Below are positions 36,295 through 45,075 of a stretch of 64,000 nucleotides of DNA, piece after piece; position 1 is the stretch's first letter, and each line of letters starts with the position of its first letter. The stretch covers positions 2,418,001-2,482,000 of the forward strand of contig NZ_CP080382.1 in NCBI RefSeq assembly GCF_019443425.1, given 5' to 3'. The position numbers and the translations under genes were made by a program. Origin of the DNA: Arthrobacter sp. PAMC25284. Its GTDB lineage: Bacteria > Actinomycetota > Actinomycetes > Actinomycetales > Micrococcaceae. The notes beneath the pieces were generated by a model. It was not told where the DNA came from and ran no database searches. It saw nothing but the letters and a program-made list of their open reading frames with translations.

Positions 36295-36981
36295 TCAGGC
36301 GTCGGGAAGTATCCCGGCCAGGCTTTTCAAGGAGGGCTCGCGCCCGAGTTCGACGTGGGCATACGCCAGGGACCCGGCCAGGTCCGGCTTACCGTCATAA
36401 ATTGCTTTACACAGTCCCATGTGTTCGACGCACTGCCCGTGCGGGTCTCTGGAATCGGTCAAGGTGAAGAGCCACTGCATCCGGCCCAGCAGCGGTTTCA
36501 TGGATGCTTCCAGCAGGGAATTGCCGGTCATGGCCACAATTTCCGCGTGGAGGGCCGTGTTCAGGACCGGAATCGTGTCGTGTTCGCGGCGGGCCGTAGC
36601 ATCTTCCGCGGCGTCCATAAGCTCCTGCAAACCTGAAGAACCGTTCCCCGCGGCCACCACCTGCGCGGCCAACCGCGCGGCCAGAACTTCCAGACTCAGC
36701 CTCACGTCAAAGAGTTCATTAACATCCTTCAAGGTGATTTGTTTGACTGCGGCGCCCCGCCGCGGGGAGGTGACAACGAAGCCCTCACCTTCCAACTGTT
36801 GAAGGGCTTCGCGAACCGGGACGCGCGAGACGCCCAGTTCGGCTGAAAGCTCCCGTTCCCTGAGCCGGACGCCGGGCGCGTAGTGCCCGGCGATGATGAG
36901 CTCCCGGATTCTGGAATGGGCGTTTTCGGCTATGGACGCCTCGACGTCGCCATCGCCGGCATGAGGTACGTGGGCAGTCAT
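36295..36981 (-). CDS. GntR family regulator, FCD type
   Basis: 228 residues with HSRIRELIIAGHYAPGVRLRERELSAELGVSRVPVREALQQLEGEGFV (winged helix) and an FCD domain with Asn/His metal ligands (NTALHAEIVAMTGN). The ATG at 36981 has GGAGAG upstream, unlike 36996. Lies between the amidohydrolase and the ornithine-cyclodeaminase-like gene in the same orientation. Confidence 0.88.
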   Translation of the reverse strand: MTAHVPHAGDGDVEASIAENAHSRIRELIIAGHYAPGVRLRERELSAELGVSRVPVREALQQLEGEGFVVTSPRRGAAVKQITLKDVNELFDVRLSLEVLAARLAAQVVAAGNGSSGLQELMDAAEDATARREHDTIPVLNTALHAEIVAMTGNSLLEASMKPLLGRMQWLFTLTDSRDPHGQCVEHMGLCKAIYDGKPDLAGSLAYAHVELGREPSLKSLAGILPDA

Positions 36982-37018
36982 GTGTCTCTCCGTCATGTAG
37001 GCGGGCGCGGTTCGTGAG

Positions 37019-38005
37019 TCAGCCGTTCATATCCAGATGGGTGCCCAACCCCTGCCGGAGCGCCTCGTCGTAGAGGAGACGGCCAATGGCCAGGTCCTGG
37101 ATGCCGATGCCCACTGAATTGAACAAGGTTATGTCATTGGCATCCTTTCGACCGGGGATGATGCCGGCGGCGACATCGCCAATCTCGCCAACAACATCAT
37201 CGAAGGACATGGCGCCTTCACTGACGGGGATGACCAGGTCACCTGACTTTTCCTTCGCGGTGGCCATGCTGTCCACAAAGACCCTGGCCCGGGCCATTCC
37301 GTCCGAGTCAATTTCCCGGTGCTCCGGCCGCGGCCTGGATCCCACGGCGTTGACGTGCAGCCCGGGAGTGAACCATTGGCCCTGGATCAGTGGCTCCACC
37401 GCCGGGGTCAGGGTGCAAAGCACATCTACGGACTGGACGACCTCCTGGACCGTGACTGCCCGGGTGACGTTCAGACCATGGTGCTCGATCTGGCGGCAGA
37501 AACTGGACAAGGTTTCCTGTGTGCGGGACCAGACCACAACGTTTTTGAACGGCAGAACCGAAAGCATGGCTTCGACATGTGCCACAGCGAGAGCACCTGC
37601 GCCCACGAGTCCGAGCGTTGTGGTGTCAGGGCGGGCCAGCAGCTTTGTCGCGACTGCGCTTGCCGCGGCCGTCCGCACCCGCGTCGGGACCCGACCGTCG
37701 AGGATGGCGAGGGTTTCCCCCGTAACCTGGGAAACCAGCATGATGGTGGACCGTTGGGTGGGAAGCCCGGCGTCCCTGTTGCCGGGAATATCCGACAGCA
37801 GTTTCACGGATGCCAGCTGCCCGGAATCAGACAGAGCACTCATGGGCAGGAATCGGGAGTCTGACGAGGCCAGATGCAGCGAGGTGGGAGCCGGCTGGCA
37901 GGCTGTGCCACGGCTGACATCGCCGAAGGCCCGCTCGACGGCGGCAATGGTCCCCGGCATGTCGGCCAAGGCATCGAGCTCGGAGGCTGTCAGGATAAGT
38001 GTCAT
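37019..38005 (-). CDS. ornithine cyclodeaminase / mu-crystallin family protein
   Basis: 328 residues, NAD(P)-binding Rossmann domain with GLVGAGALAVAHVEAML near 132 and the substrate-side RTAAASAVATKLLARPD. Family members are ornithine cyclodeaminases, alanine dehydrogenases or ketimine (delta1-piperideine/pyrroline-2-carboxylate) reductases; imine reduction or amino-acid deamination is plausible here. Its ATG overlaps the stop of the upstream amidohydrolase (ATGA). Confidence 0.86.
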   Translation of the reverse strand: MTLILTASELDALADMPGTIAAVERAFGDVSRGTACQPAPTSLHLASSDSRFLPMSALSDSGQLASVKLLSDIPGNRDAGLPTQRSTIMLVSQVTGETLAILDGRVPTRVRTAAASAVATKLLARPDTTTLGLVGAGALAVAHVEAMLSVLPFKNVVVWSRTQETLSSFCRQIEHHGLNVTRAVTVQEVVQSVDVLCTLTPAVEPLIQGQWFTPGLHVNAVGSRPRPEHREIDSDGMARARVFVDSMATAKEKSGDLVIPVSEGAMSFDDVVGEIGDVAAGIIPGRKDANDITLFNSVGIGIQDLAIGRLLYDEALRQGLGTHLDMNG

Positions 38006-39495
38006 TTTCCGGTCTTCGCTGATGGGAGGCGCTGAGCGCCTGGAGTTGGAAAGCTGGACGGAAATAGCTCGTCTGCAGAACGGCCTTGGACGTCCCGCTC
38101 CGAATAGGCTTCGCGCATCCGGGCGAACAAGTGCTGCGCCTCGGCGCGCAGTTGCTGCAGGTCAACGCCCGGGATCATTCCGTCACGCATAATCATGCGC
38201 CCGGCAACTACCGAGTGTGTGGCCTGCCGGGCCGTTCCGTTGAGCAGGAGGGTGCGGATCGGATCGTCCAGGACGCCGTCCCTTATGTCGTCCAGGGAGA
38301 AGGCGACCAGGTCAGCCTGGGCCCCGGCTTCCAGCCGTCCAAGATCGGTGCGGCCCAGTGCGCGCGCTCCGCCCAAAGTTGCGGCCTCGAAGTAGTGCTC
38401 CGCCGGGGCGGCGTCCGGCGTGCCGGCCAGCTTTGCCAAGTGAACCCCGGTATCCATGCCCCGAATGAGATCCGGTGGAAACGAATCCGTACCCAGGCAG
38501 AGATTGATGCCGGCTTCACGGAACGCGGCGAATGAATCCAGGACCATGCCGTATCTGAATGTGGTGAGCGGGCAGTGGATGATCGATACGTTGGCGGTTG
38601 CCAAGGACTGCAGATCTCCCAGGTCCGCCCCTGCCACCTGCCGGTTGCGGTCCACGAAGATTCCGTGCGGGATGAGGAGACGCCGCTCCAGCAGTCCGGT
38701 CCGTTTCAGCAGCTGCAAAGGCGTGGCTCCGTACCAGCGCTCCAGCAGCTCCCGCTCAAGGAGCCCCTGGAGGCAATGGAGGCGGATAAGTGCGTCCCGC
38801 TCGCGCGAGACCTCGGCCGTCGCCCGAAGGATTTCTTCGGTCACGGTTTCGATGCGGCACGGCAGGAGAACCCCGGTAACGAGCGGGTCGGAAAGCTCCT
38901 CAGCGTAGTCCAGGAATCGAACGGCGTCGGCGAGTCCCGCCCGCCCCAGTTCCTCGTCGAACTCAACATCCCGTTCCCCACCCGCCCTGGTCACGTTGAC
39001 GCCGGAACGATAGGCGGGACCGAGATACCCACGGAGCCCAAGGTTGCGAGAGGTTTCGGCCATGCCGACGAGCTCATCAAATGATTCGGCCCAGGCGGAA
39101 TGGATTTCTGATGCGATCGGCATGTACGTGGTGATGCCGTGCAGCGCGAGCTGCACCAGTGCGTATTTTCGAATGAGCTGCCGCTCGTCCGGCGTGAACA
39201 CGTTGCGGCGTCGGGAATGGAAGTACTCCTCGGACCACTGCATTCCCGCGGAACGCTCCGCCGGGGACCAGGAATCAATAATGAGGTGGTCGATATCCGT
39301 GAGCGCATCGAGGTCGATCAGCCCCGGTGTAATGATCGCCTGGCCCAGGTCGAATGACTCATCGACCGTGCCGGCGTAGTTGTGGCCGACAAAAATGATG
39401 CGGTCGTTCTCGTAGACCACGTCTCCGTCGCGGATCAGAACGTGCCCGCCGCCGTCGTAACCCAATATGTACTCAGCGCTAAACCTGGTGCGCAA
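38002..39495 (-). CDS. amidohydrolase, TRZ/ATZ-like, with altered N-terminal metal motif
   Basis: 497 residues if it starts at the TTG following GGGAGG, or 542 at the first ATG. The core follows the chlorohydrolase/guanine-deaminase pattern: VGHNYAG..., RLHCLQ, LIPHGIF, IIHCPLTTFRYG and LCLGTDSFPPDL. The normally invariant HxH after PGLID is DALTDIDH here, so the first metal ligands are missing or replaced by Asp. The C-terminal composite domain is intact. First gene of the OCD operon, divergent from DUF3100. Confidence 0.78.
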   Translation of the reverse strand: MRTRFSAEYILGYDGGGHVLIRDGDVVYENDRIIFVGHNYAGTVDESFDLGQAIITPGLIDLDALTDIDHLIIDSWSPAERSAGMQWSEEYFHSRRRNVFTPDERQLIRKYALVQLALHGITTYMPIASEIHSAWAESFDELVGMAETSRNLGLRGYLGPAYRSGVNVTRAGGERDVEFDEELGRAGLADAVRFLDYAEELSDPLVTGVLLPCRIETVTEEILRATAEVSRERDALIRLHCLQGLLERELLERWYGATPLQLLKRTGLLERRLLIPHGIFVDRNRQVAGADLGDLQSLATANVSIIHCPLTTFRYGMVLDSFAAFREAGINLCLGTDSFPPDLIRGMDTGVHLAKLAGTPDAAPAEHYFEAATLGGARALGRTDLGRLEAGAQADLVAFSLDDIRDGVLDDPIRTLLLNGTARQATHSVVAGRMIMRDGMIPGVDLQQLRAEAQHLFARMREAYSERDVQGRSADELFPSSFPTPGAQRLPSAKTGK

Positions 39496-39674
39496 AATGC
39501 CTCCCGGTAGAAAGGTGGCGGCCGGGAACGGGTGTTGAACCGGCGGCCACAGAAGAACCATAACCCAATCTGGTATGCCAAGTCCAAGGTCCGCGGCCGC
39601 ATCCGGGTTGTTTTTCTTCAAAAAAGTCATACTTTGTCAAGTGATTTACATCTCACGCCATGCGCCCTAATATC

Positions 39675-39690
39675 TTTTGGTATACAAAAA
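39675..39690. promoter_or_regulatory. GTATAC palindrome, GntR-type operator
   Basis: TTTTGGTATACAAAAA, centred on GTATAC in the divergent region between the amidohydrolase and the DUF3100 gene, 75 bases before the latter. It shares its core with the sites at 29235 and 46737. Confidence 0.5.
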
Positions 39691-39764
39691 GCGCATTCAG
39701 GTGCGCCTACCAGGGAGCCGGCAGACCCGGTTCTGGTTTCCGCGACAGAAGGACCGTGATAGTC

Positions 39765-41142
39765 ATGACGCAAGACGCCCTATTTACCAAGGAAGCCCCG
39801 CCCGGGCCCAAGCCCATCTCCAAGGGACACTGGGGAACAGTGGTCCTGCTCTCCCTGATCATTTCAGTGGTTGCCGTTCTGATCGGAACACACAAAATCC
39901 AGGTCGGGGCCCGCCGCCATCGTGCTCTTTCCGATCATCTGGGCGGTTGTGATCGGCGGTCTCATAGGCACGCAGCGGATCCGACCCATCTCCGGGGCCA
40001 GCCGCACCGTCGCCACTCTTCTGCTTGAGATCGGAATCATCGTTTTCCTGGCCAGGCTGGGAACTCAGATCGGCCCGTCGCTGACAAAATTCACCGAGCT
40101 TGGTCCGGCAATCCTGCTGCAGGAAGTCGGCCATGTCTTCGGCACCGTCATCATTGCCCTGCCGGTCGCGGTCGCTCTGGGGCTCGGCCGGGTGGCCATC
40201 GGCGCGACCTGGTCCATTGATCGCGAGTCGTTCCTCGCCTACGCGATCCAGCGCTTCGGTGTCCGCTCCGGTGAATACCGGGGCGTCTTTTCCGTCTGGC
40301 TGCTTGGCAGCCTTTTTGGCGCCGTCTTCATCTCCCTCCTCGCGGGTTTTCTGGGTGGACTGGGCATCTTCGATCCACGCGCACTTGCCTTGGGTCTCGG
40401 CCTGGGATCTGCTTCCATGATGCTCGGCGGGGTCGGGGCATTGTCGCTGCTGTATCCCGAGCAGGCGGGAGAAATTATGGCCCTGGCGGCGTTGTCCAAC
40501 CTGATCACCAATATCGTCGGGTTCTACGCCGGCGTCTTCCTATCGCTTCCTCTGTGCAGGGCCCTTTATAAATTCTGGAGCCGCCTCTTCGGACGCGACG
40601 ACGACGGCGAGCTGATCACTGCGCGGCACGGCACGAAGGCCGGAATCACCCCCGCAGCCCCGGCTGAGAGCAATCTTCAGCTCAGCGTTGAAACCGACCC
40701 ACCGCTAAAAGTCACACCACGGGTCATCTTCGCGGCGTATGCGATCGTCGGGGTGTCCGCTGTGATCATGAACTCCGTTGGTACCAGGAGTTTTGTTGGC
40801 TCGGACGCACTCGGGATACTTGTTCTCCTGCTGCTCACGGGCCTGTCCTTCCGGTTGGCCCGGCTGGTGCCGTCAATCCCCTCGAGTGTGTGGGTCCTGG
40901 CCATCACTACGATACTTTCGGCCCCGTTCCTGCCCACTTCAGCCTGGATTGCCGGTCTCACCCAACACCTCGACGTCATCCTGATCGGATTGCCAGCCCT
41001 GACGCTGATCGGATTGACCGTCGGCCGTGACGTGTCGGCCCTCAAATCCTTGAGCTGGAAGATCATCCTTGTCGCGTTCCTGCCCTACAGCGCGTCGTTT
41101 ATCGCAGCGGCGGCAATTGGACAGTTCACCTTGCACCTATAA
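39765..41142 (+). CDS. DUF3100 family membrane transporter (frameshifted)
   Basis: About 458 residues with ~11 helices after repair. The first 47 residues (MTQDALFTKEAPPG... HKIQVG) are in one frame; the run GGGGCCC at 39906-39912 shifts it, and the protein resumes as PAAIVLFPIIWAVVIGGLIG. Deleting one base restores continuity. DUF3100 proteins resemble BASS/AbrB-like carriers and are often next to N-acyl amidohydrolases, which suits an organic-acid or amide importer. Predicted to serve the adjacent amidohydrolase operon. Confidence 0.78.
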
Positions 41143-41223
41143 CAACCGCTCCCGTCCGAAAACCGGGCAAACGATCCATCGCCGTGTCCAACCGGCGACC
41201 GCGTGTGAATCGCGTGGGCATAA

Positions 41224-41263
41224 GGCAGGGACCGAGGCGCCGCTGGCGACTTCGGTCCCTGCC
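41224..41263. terminator. bidirectional hairpin terminator
   Basis: Perfect 12-bp arms (GGCAGGGACCGA at 41224-41235 and its complement at 41252-41263) between the convergent DUF3100 gene and the gene ending at 41312. Confidence 0.8.
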
Positions 41264-41311
41264 GGCGTAACCGGGCAAACAGCTCTTCGGTGGAAGAAGG
41301 CGCGCGACCCG

Positions 41312-42046
41312 TCAGGAGGCGTTGCCCAGCAGCCTCCCCCACCGGGGTGCGAGCAAGGGGGAGCCGGAGATTTTCAAGCAGTGCCAGAGGGTGACGGCCA
41401 CGGAATCCAGGACCGGGACGCCGGTGCCTGCCTCCACTTCAGCTGCCATGTTGGCGCCGTAGAGGTTGGTGCACAAGTAGATCACGGCGTCCGGCGCGGC
41501 TGCAGCGAGTTCATGCGACCCCGGCCGCATTTCATCATCCGTGACGCGGGCGAAGGATTCGTTGTCGCTCAGGCCCAGCGCCCGGTGCCCGATGGTCTTG
41601 ATTCCTTCCCGCTCGTAGGCGGCCATGATCGCGAGGTTGACGTCCTCGGTGTACGGCGTGAAGAGACCTATCCGCTCCGTGCCGAAGGACTTGAACGCCT
41701 CCAGGTAGGCCAGCGTCGACGTAGTGGCCGGGATGCCCGTGGCGTCTTTGATTTCCGCTGCGAGCTGGCGGTCATGGTCGGCGCCGAGCCAGGATCCTGA
41801 GGTTCCGTTCCACGCAATGACGTCCACGTCGGCGGTGGCGAGGAGCTCCGCGGCGGAGCCCATCACGGCGGCGTCGAATTGCTTGTCCGAGGATTTATCC
41901 AAGGCGATCCGGGTGACCGGGATCCGGGCGAAGTGGATGGTGACGTCGTCCCGTTCGCCGAGGATCCGGTAGCTCTGCGGTTCAAGGCAGGTGTTCGAAG
42001 ACGGCACGATCATGCCGATGCGGGTGGGGCGGGTTGCCGAAGGCAT
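41312..42046 (-). CDS. Asp/Glu racemase superfamily enzyme, AMDase/maleate isomerase-like
   Basis: 244 residues: IGMIVPSSNTCLEP at the N-terminus, WNGTSGSWLG at 79-88 and IYLCTNLYGANM at 189-200. Maleate isomerases have a cysteine in each half; here the first is Gly81 in a GTS motif, and only Cys192 remains. That single-cysteine Gly/Cys arrangement is the one known from arylmalonate decarboxylase. Either an isomerase or a decarboxylase of a dicarboxylate is plausible. AGGAG lies before the ATG; the hydantoinase stop is eight bases upstream, so the two share an operon. Confidence 0.75.
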   Translation of the reverse strand: MPSATRPTRIGMIVPSSNTCLEPQSYRILGERDDVTIHFARIPVTRIALDKSSDKQFDAAVMGSAAELLATADVDVIAWNGTSGSWLGADHDRQLAAEIKDATGIPATTSTLAYLEAFKSFGTERIGLFTPYTEDVNLAIMAAYEREGIKTIGHRALGLSDNESFARVTDDEMRPGSHELAAAAPDAVIYLCTNLYGANMAAEVEAGTGVPVLDSVAVTLWHCLKISGSPLLAPRWGRLLGNAS

Positions 42047-42054
42047 GGAGGCTC

Positions 42055-43497
42055 CTAGCGGGTGGTCTGGGCGGCGGGAATCTGGACGGAAGCGATGTCG
42101 GCCTGATGCTCGTGGAAGCCAAGCCGGGGCACGAAGCGGCCGACGGAGCCGGGGTCGTGGAACCCGTTGCTGTCCAGCACCACGCGACCGGCGGAAACGA
42201 CGACGGCGGGCCAGCCCGTGAGTGTCCGGCCGTCGAACGGGGAGAAGTCGGTGCCCATGTGCAGGGCATCGCCGTCGACGGTGCGTTGCTCGGCAGGGTC
42301 GAAGATAACCAAATCGGCGTCGAACCCTGCGGCGATGGTTCCCTTCCTGGGAAGGGCGTTGATCCGGGCCGGGCCGGCGGCGAAGATTTCGACGAAGTCC
42401 TCCACGCGTGCCTCGCCGCCGGCTGCTTCCAGCATGGCGGTGAAGGTGACGGGCATCCGGGTTTCCACTCCTGGAAGTCCATGTGGCATTTCGCGGATGT
42501 CGTCAGTGCGTTCCCGCTTTTGCGTGAGGTCGTAGCAGGAGTGGTCGGAGGCGACAGTGTGGATGGCGCCGTCGGCCAGCCGTTTCCGCAGCGCCGCGAC
42601 CGTCTCCGGGCTGCGCATGGGTGGACAGCAGGCATACCATTCCGGCATCACCGAACCGTAGACGCTCTCGTCGAGGGTGAGGTAGTGCGGGCAGGTCTCG
42701 GAGTAGGCCTCCTGGCCGTGGCTGCGGGCTTCAGTGACCAGATCCACGGCTCCCGGCGTCGACTGGTGCACAAAATAGACGGGGGCTCCCGTGTATTCGG
42801 CCATGGCCAGGGTCTCCTTGACCGAGACCTCTTCGGCCAGTTCCGGACGGGTGCGGTGCAGGTGCTCGATGCCGATCCTGCCATCCTCCGCATGCTGCGC
42901 CGTGCAGTCCGCGATGATGGCATCGTGCTCGGCGTGAATGTAGGTCAGCCCGTCCAGGCGGACCATCTCACGCATAACCTTGAGGATGGTGTCACCGTTA
43001 GCCATAGTGCTACCGCGGTTGGTGGTGTACATCTTCACGGATCGGACACCCTCAGCGGCGAGTTGCTCCAACTGCCAGGGCACCGTTTCGTCCCAGCTGA
43101 CCACGGAGCCGTGCAGGGCGACGTCGCAGCGGGACTCGCGGGCCAGTGCTTTTTTGGAAAGCACGGCGTCCAGCGGGGTCTCCCGGGCATCGCGGGGGAT
43201 GCCGAAGTCGATGATGGTTGTGGTGCCGCCCCACAGTGCGGCGGTCGATGTGGTCCGGTAGTCATCGAGTGTGCGGAACCGCCCCGTTATCTGGGCAACG
43301 TGGCAGTGTCCGTCGACGCCGCCGGGGATGACGAGCCGACCGGCGGCATCGATGATGCGCGTGCCGGCGGGGATGGGCTCGGTTGCGTCCACGAGCCGGT
43401 CAATGCGGCCTTCCCGGACCACAACGTGGGCCTGTTGGCGGCCGAAACTGTTGACCACAGTGCCATTTGCGATGACGAGTTCTGGGGTGTCGGACAT
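42055..43497 (-). CDS. hydantoinase / dihydropyrimidinase family amidohydrolase
   Basis: 480 residues. Zinc ligands HCH at 64-66, the carboxylated Lys155 in VRSVKMYTTNRG, HAEHD near 190, FVHQST near 240 and SDHSCYD near 315. Opens a cyclic ureide (hydantoin or dihydropyrimidine). Allantoin is less likely because a canonical allB lies at 48939-50282. AGGAGG precedes the ATG. Confidence 0.86.
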   Translation of the reverse strand: MSDTPELVIANGTVVNSFGRQQAHVVVREGRIDRLVDATEPIPAGTRIIDAAGRLVIPGGVDGHCHVAQITGRFRTLDDYRTTSTAALWGGTTTIIDFGIPRDARETPLDAVLSKKALARESRCDVALHGSVVSWDETVPWQLEQLAAEGVRSVKMYTTNRGSTMANGDTILKVMREMVRLDGLTYIHAEHDAIIADCTAQHAEDGRIGIEHLHRTRPELAEEVSVKETLAMAEYTGAPVYFVHQSTPGAVDLVTEARSHGQEAYSETCPHYLTLDESVYGSVMPEWYACCPPMRSPETVAALRKRLADGAIHTVASDHSCYDLTQKRERTDDIREMPHGLPGVETRMPVTFTAMLEAAGGEARVEDFVEIFAAGPARINALPRKGTIAAGFDADLVIFDPAEQRTVDGDALHMGTDFSPFDGRTLTGWPAVVVSAGRVVLDSNGFHDPGSVGRFVPRLGFHEHQADIASVQIPAAQTTR

Positions 43498-43521
43498 GGG
43501 GGTCCTCCTAAGTCGAAGTAG

Positions 43522-44328
43522 CTAGTTGGCCGGTACGGGCGTGACCGGCTGCAGGCTGCCGCTGCGTGCGGCGTTCTGCGCGGTGGTGAGGGCTGCGTCC
43601 AGGGCCTTGGTGAGGCCGCGGCGGTCCTTCGCGGGCGGCGGCGCGAAGGCGCCGGCGCGGTGCGGGCCGGAATCCAGGGCGACGACGGCTTCCGCCATGC
43701 GGATGCCTGCGGCGATACCGTCCACCACGGGAACCCCAATCTGCCCGCGGAGTTCGCGGGCCAGGCCGGCGAGCGGCGCCCCGGCGAGGATGACGACGTC
43801 GGCCCCGTCCTCGGCGACAGCCTGGCGGCTGAGTGCCAGCAGCGTCTCCTTGAAGTCCTGCTGCACTGAACCAATGCCGTTCAGGGACTCGTTGATGGAG
43901 CGGATCGACGCCAGCCGGCCGCCCAGACCGAAGCGTTCCACGCAGTCCAGGTACCAGGGCCGGATCCGGTCCGAGATGGCGATGATGGAGAAGCGGTGAC
44001 CCTGCAGGGCGGCTGCGCAGAGGGCCGCCTCGGTGATCCCAATAATGGGGACATCGGCGAGTTCTTTCAGCGCCGGCATGCCCGGATCGCCGAAGGCAGC
44101 CACGACGACGCCGTCGATCAGGCCCGGGACCTGGGTATATTCGGCAATGATTTCGGCCACGGCGCCGGCTGCGATCAGGGATTCAAATCGGGTTTCGATG
44201 TACTCCACGCCATGGCCGGCGGTACGGACCACGAGTTCGGTTCCTGCGGAGGCGGAGCGTGAGGCTTCCGACTCGATCAGCGCGGTGACGTCGTCGCTGA
44301 TGTTCGGGTTGATGACAAGAAGTTTCAT
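43522..44328 (-). CDS. hydantoin-racemase-like protein lacking both catalytic cysteines
   Basis: 268 residues of the Asp/Glu/hydantoin racemase superfamily: VINPNISDDVTALIE at the start and VVVAAFGDPGMPAL near 75-87. Hydantoin and allantoin racemases use a cysteine just before FGDPG and another in an LGCAGM motif. Here these are Ala78 and Gly183 (ILAGAPLAG). Classical two-base racemisation is therefore unlikely. The tail after residue 235 is an extra Ala/Pro-rich segment. GGAAG precedes the ATG, which overlaps the GntR stop. Confidence 0.8.
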   Translation of the reverse strand: MKLLVINPNISDDVTALIESEASRSASAGTELVVRTAGHGVEYIETRFESLIAAGAVAEIIAEYTQVPGLIDGVVVAAFGDPGMPALKELADVPIIGITEAALCAAALQGHRFSIIAISDRIRPWYLDCVERFGLGGRLASIRSINESLNGIGSVQQDFKETLLALSRQAVAEDGADVVILAGAPLAGLARELRGQIGVPVVDGIAAGIRMAEAVVALDSGPHRAGAFAPPPAKDRRGLTKALDAALTTAQNAARSGSLQPVTPVPAN

Positions 44329-45008
44329 AGGTTCTTCCGATGAAGGGTGGGTTCTGTCCGGCTGAAATCCTCCGGGAACTGGTCACGATATTTGCCGATG
44401 TGCGACGCCGATTGAATGGCTGCGCGGTCCGGGTCCCCGCTGGCGACGGCGGCATAGAGGGATCGGTGCTCTTCAATGAGTTCAGGCAGGTCACTGACAT
44501 GGCGGAAAAGCCAATGCATCCGGCCCTGGAGCGGTTCGAGCGCGGATTTGAGGAAGCCGTTGTCCGCGATCCGGGTGATGGCATCGTGGAATTCGCTGTT
44601 TGCCCGGTGGGCCTCCATGATCGCCCCCTTGGCGAGGCAGCGGTCGGCCTCGTCCAGCAAGTCTTTGAGCCCGCCGAGGTCTTCGGCGGTGGCGCGGGCC
44701 GCGGCCAGGCGGCAGGCCAGCACCTCCAGTGACTGCCGGACGTCGAAGAGGTCCTCTACGTCCTTACGGCTCAGCGTACTGACTTCGACTCCCCGGGCGC
44801 CCCGGTCACTGATGAGGCCTTCCTGGCGCAGCATTCGCAGTGCTTCCCGGATGGGAAGGCGCGAGACGTTGAATTCGGCGGCAAGGTCGCGCTCCACCAG
44901 CCTGGTGCCGGGAACGTAATGCCCTTCAAAGATCCTGGTACGGAGAGTATCCCGGACGGCCTCGCGGAGGGGTCGTTCTTTGTCCTGGGATTCTTCTGCG
45001 GCAAGCAT
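44325..45008 (-). CDS. GntR family regulator, FCD type
   Basis: 227 residues: winged helix REAVRDTLRTRIFEGHYVPGTRLVERDLAAEFNVSRLPIREALRML and an FCD domain with NSEFHDAITRIADN. Its TGA overlaps the racemase-like start (ATGA). It lies between the MFS carrier and the hydantoinase genes and shares helical-domain sequence with the regulator at 36295-36981 (EVSTLSRKDVEDLFDVRQSLEVLA), so the two may be paralogues. Confidence 0.88.
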   Translation of the reverse strand: MLAAEESQDKERPLREAVRDTLRTRIFEGHYVPGTRLVERDLAAEFNVSRLPIREALRMLRQEGLISDRGARGVEVSTLSRKDVEDLFDVRQSLEVLACRLAAARATAEDLGGLKDLLDEADRCLAKGAIMEAHRANSEFHDAITRIADNGFLKSALEPLQGRMHWLFRHVSDLPELIEEHRSLYAAVASGDPDRAAIQSASHIGKYRDQFPEDFSRTEPTLHRKNL

Positions 45009-45075
45009 GGTGCTCCATTCGGGTTCTTTTGTGGCAGTGCGTTCCCGGCATCAGGAACAGGTGCATGTCGTTAGC

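Noticed and set aside
42055..43497. Second allantoinase
   Set aside because: It is a cyclic amidohydrolase, but it lacks the DMPLN...PPTT signature kept by the allB at 48939-50282 and sits with racemase-like genes; hydantoinase/dihydropyrimidinase fits better.
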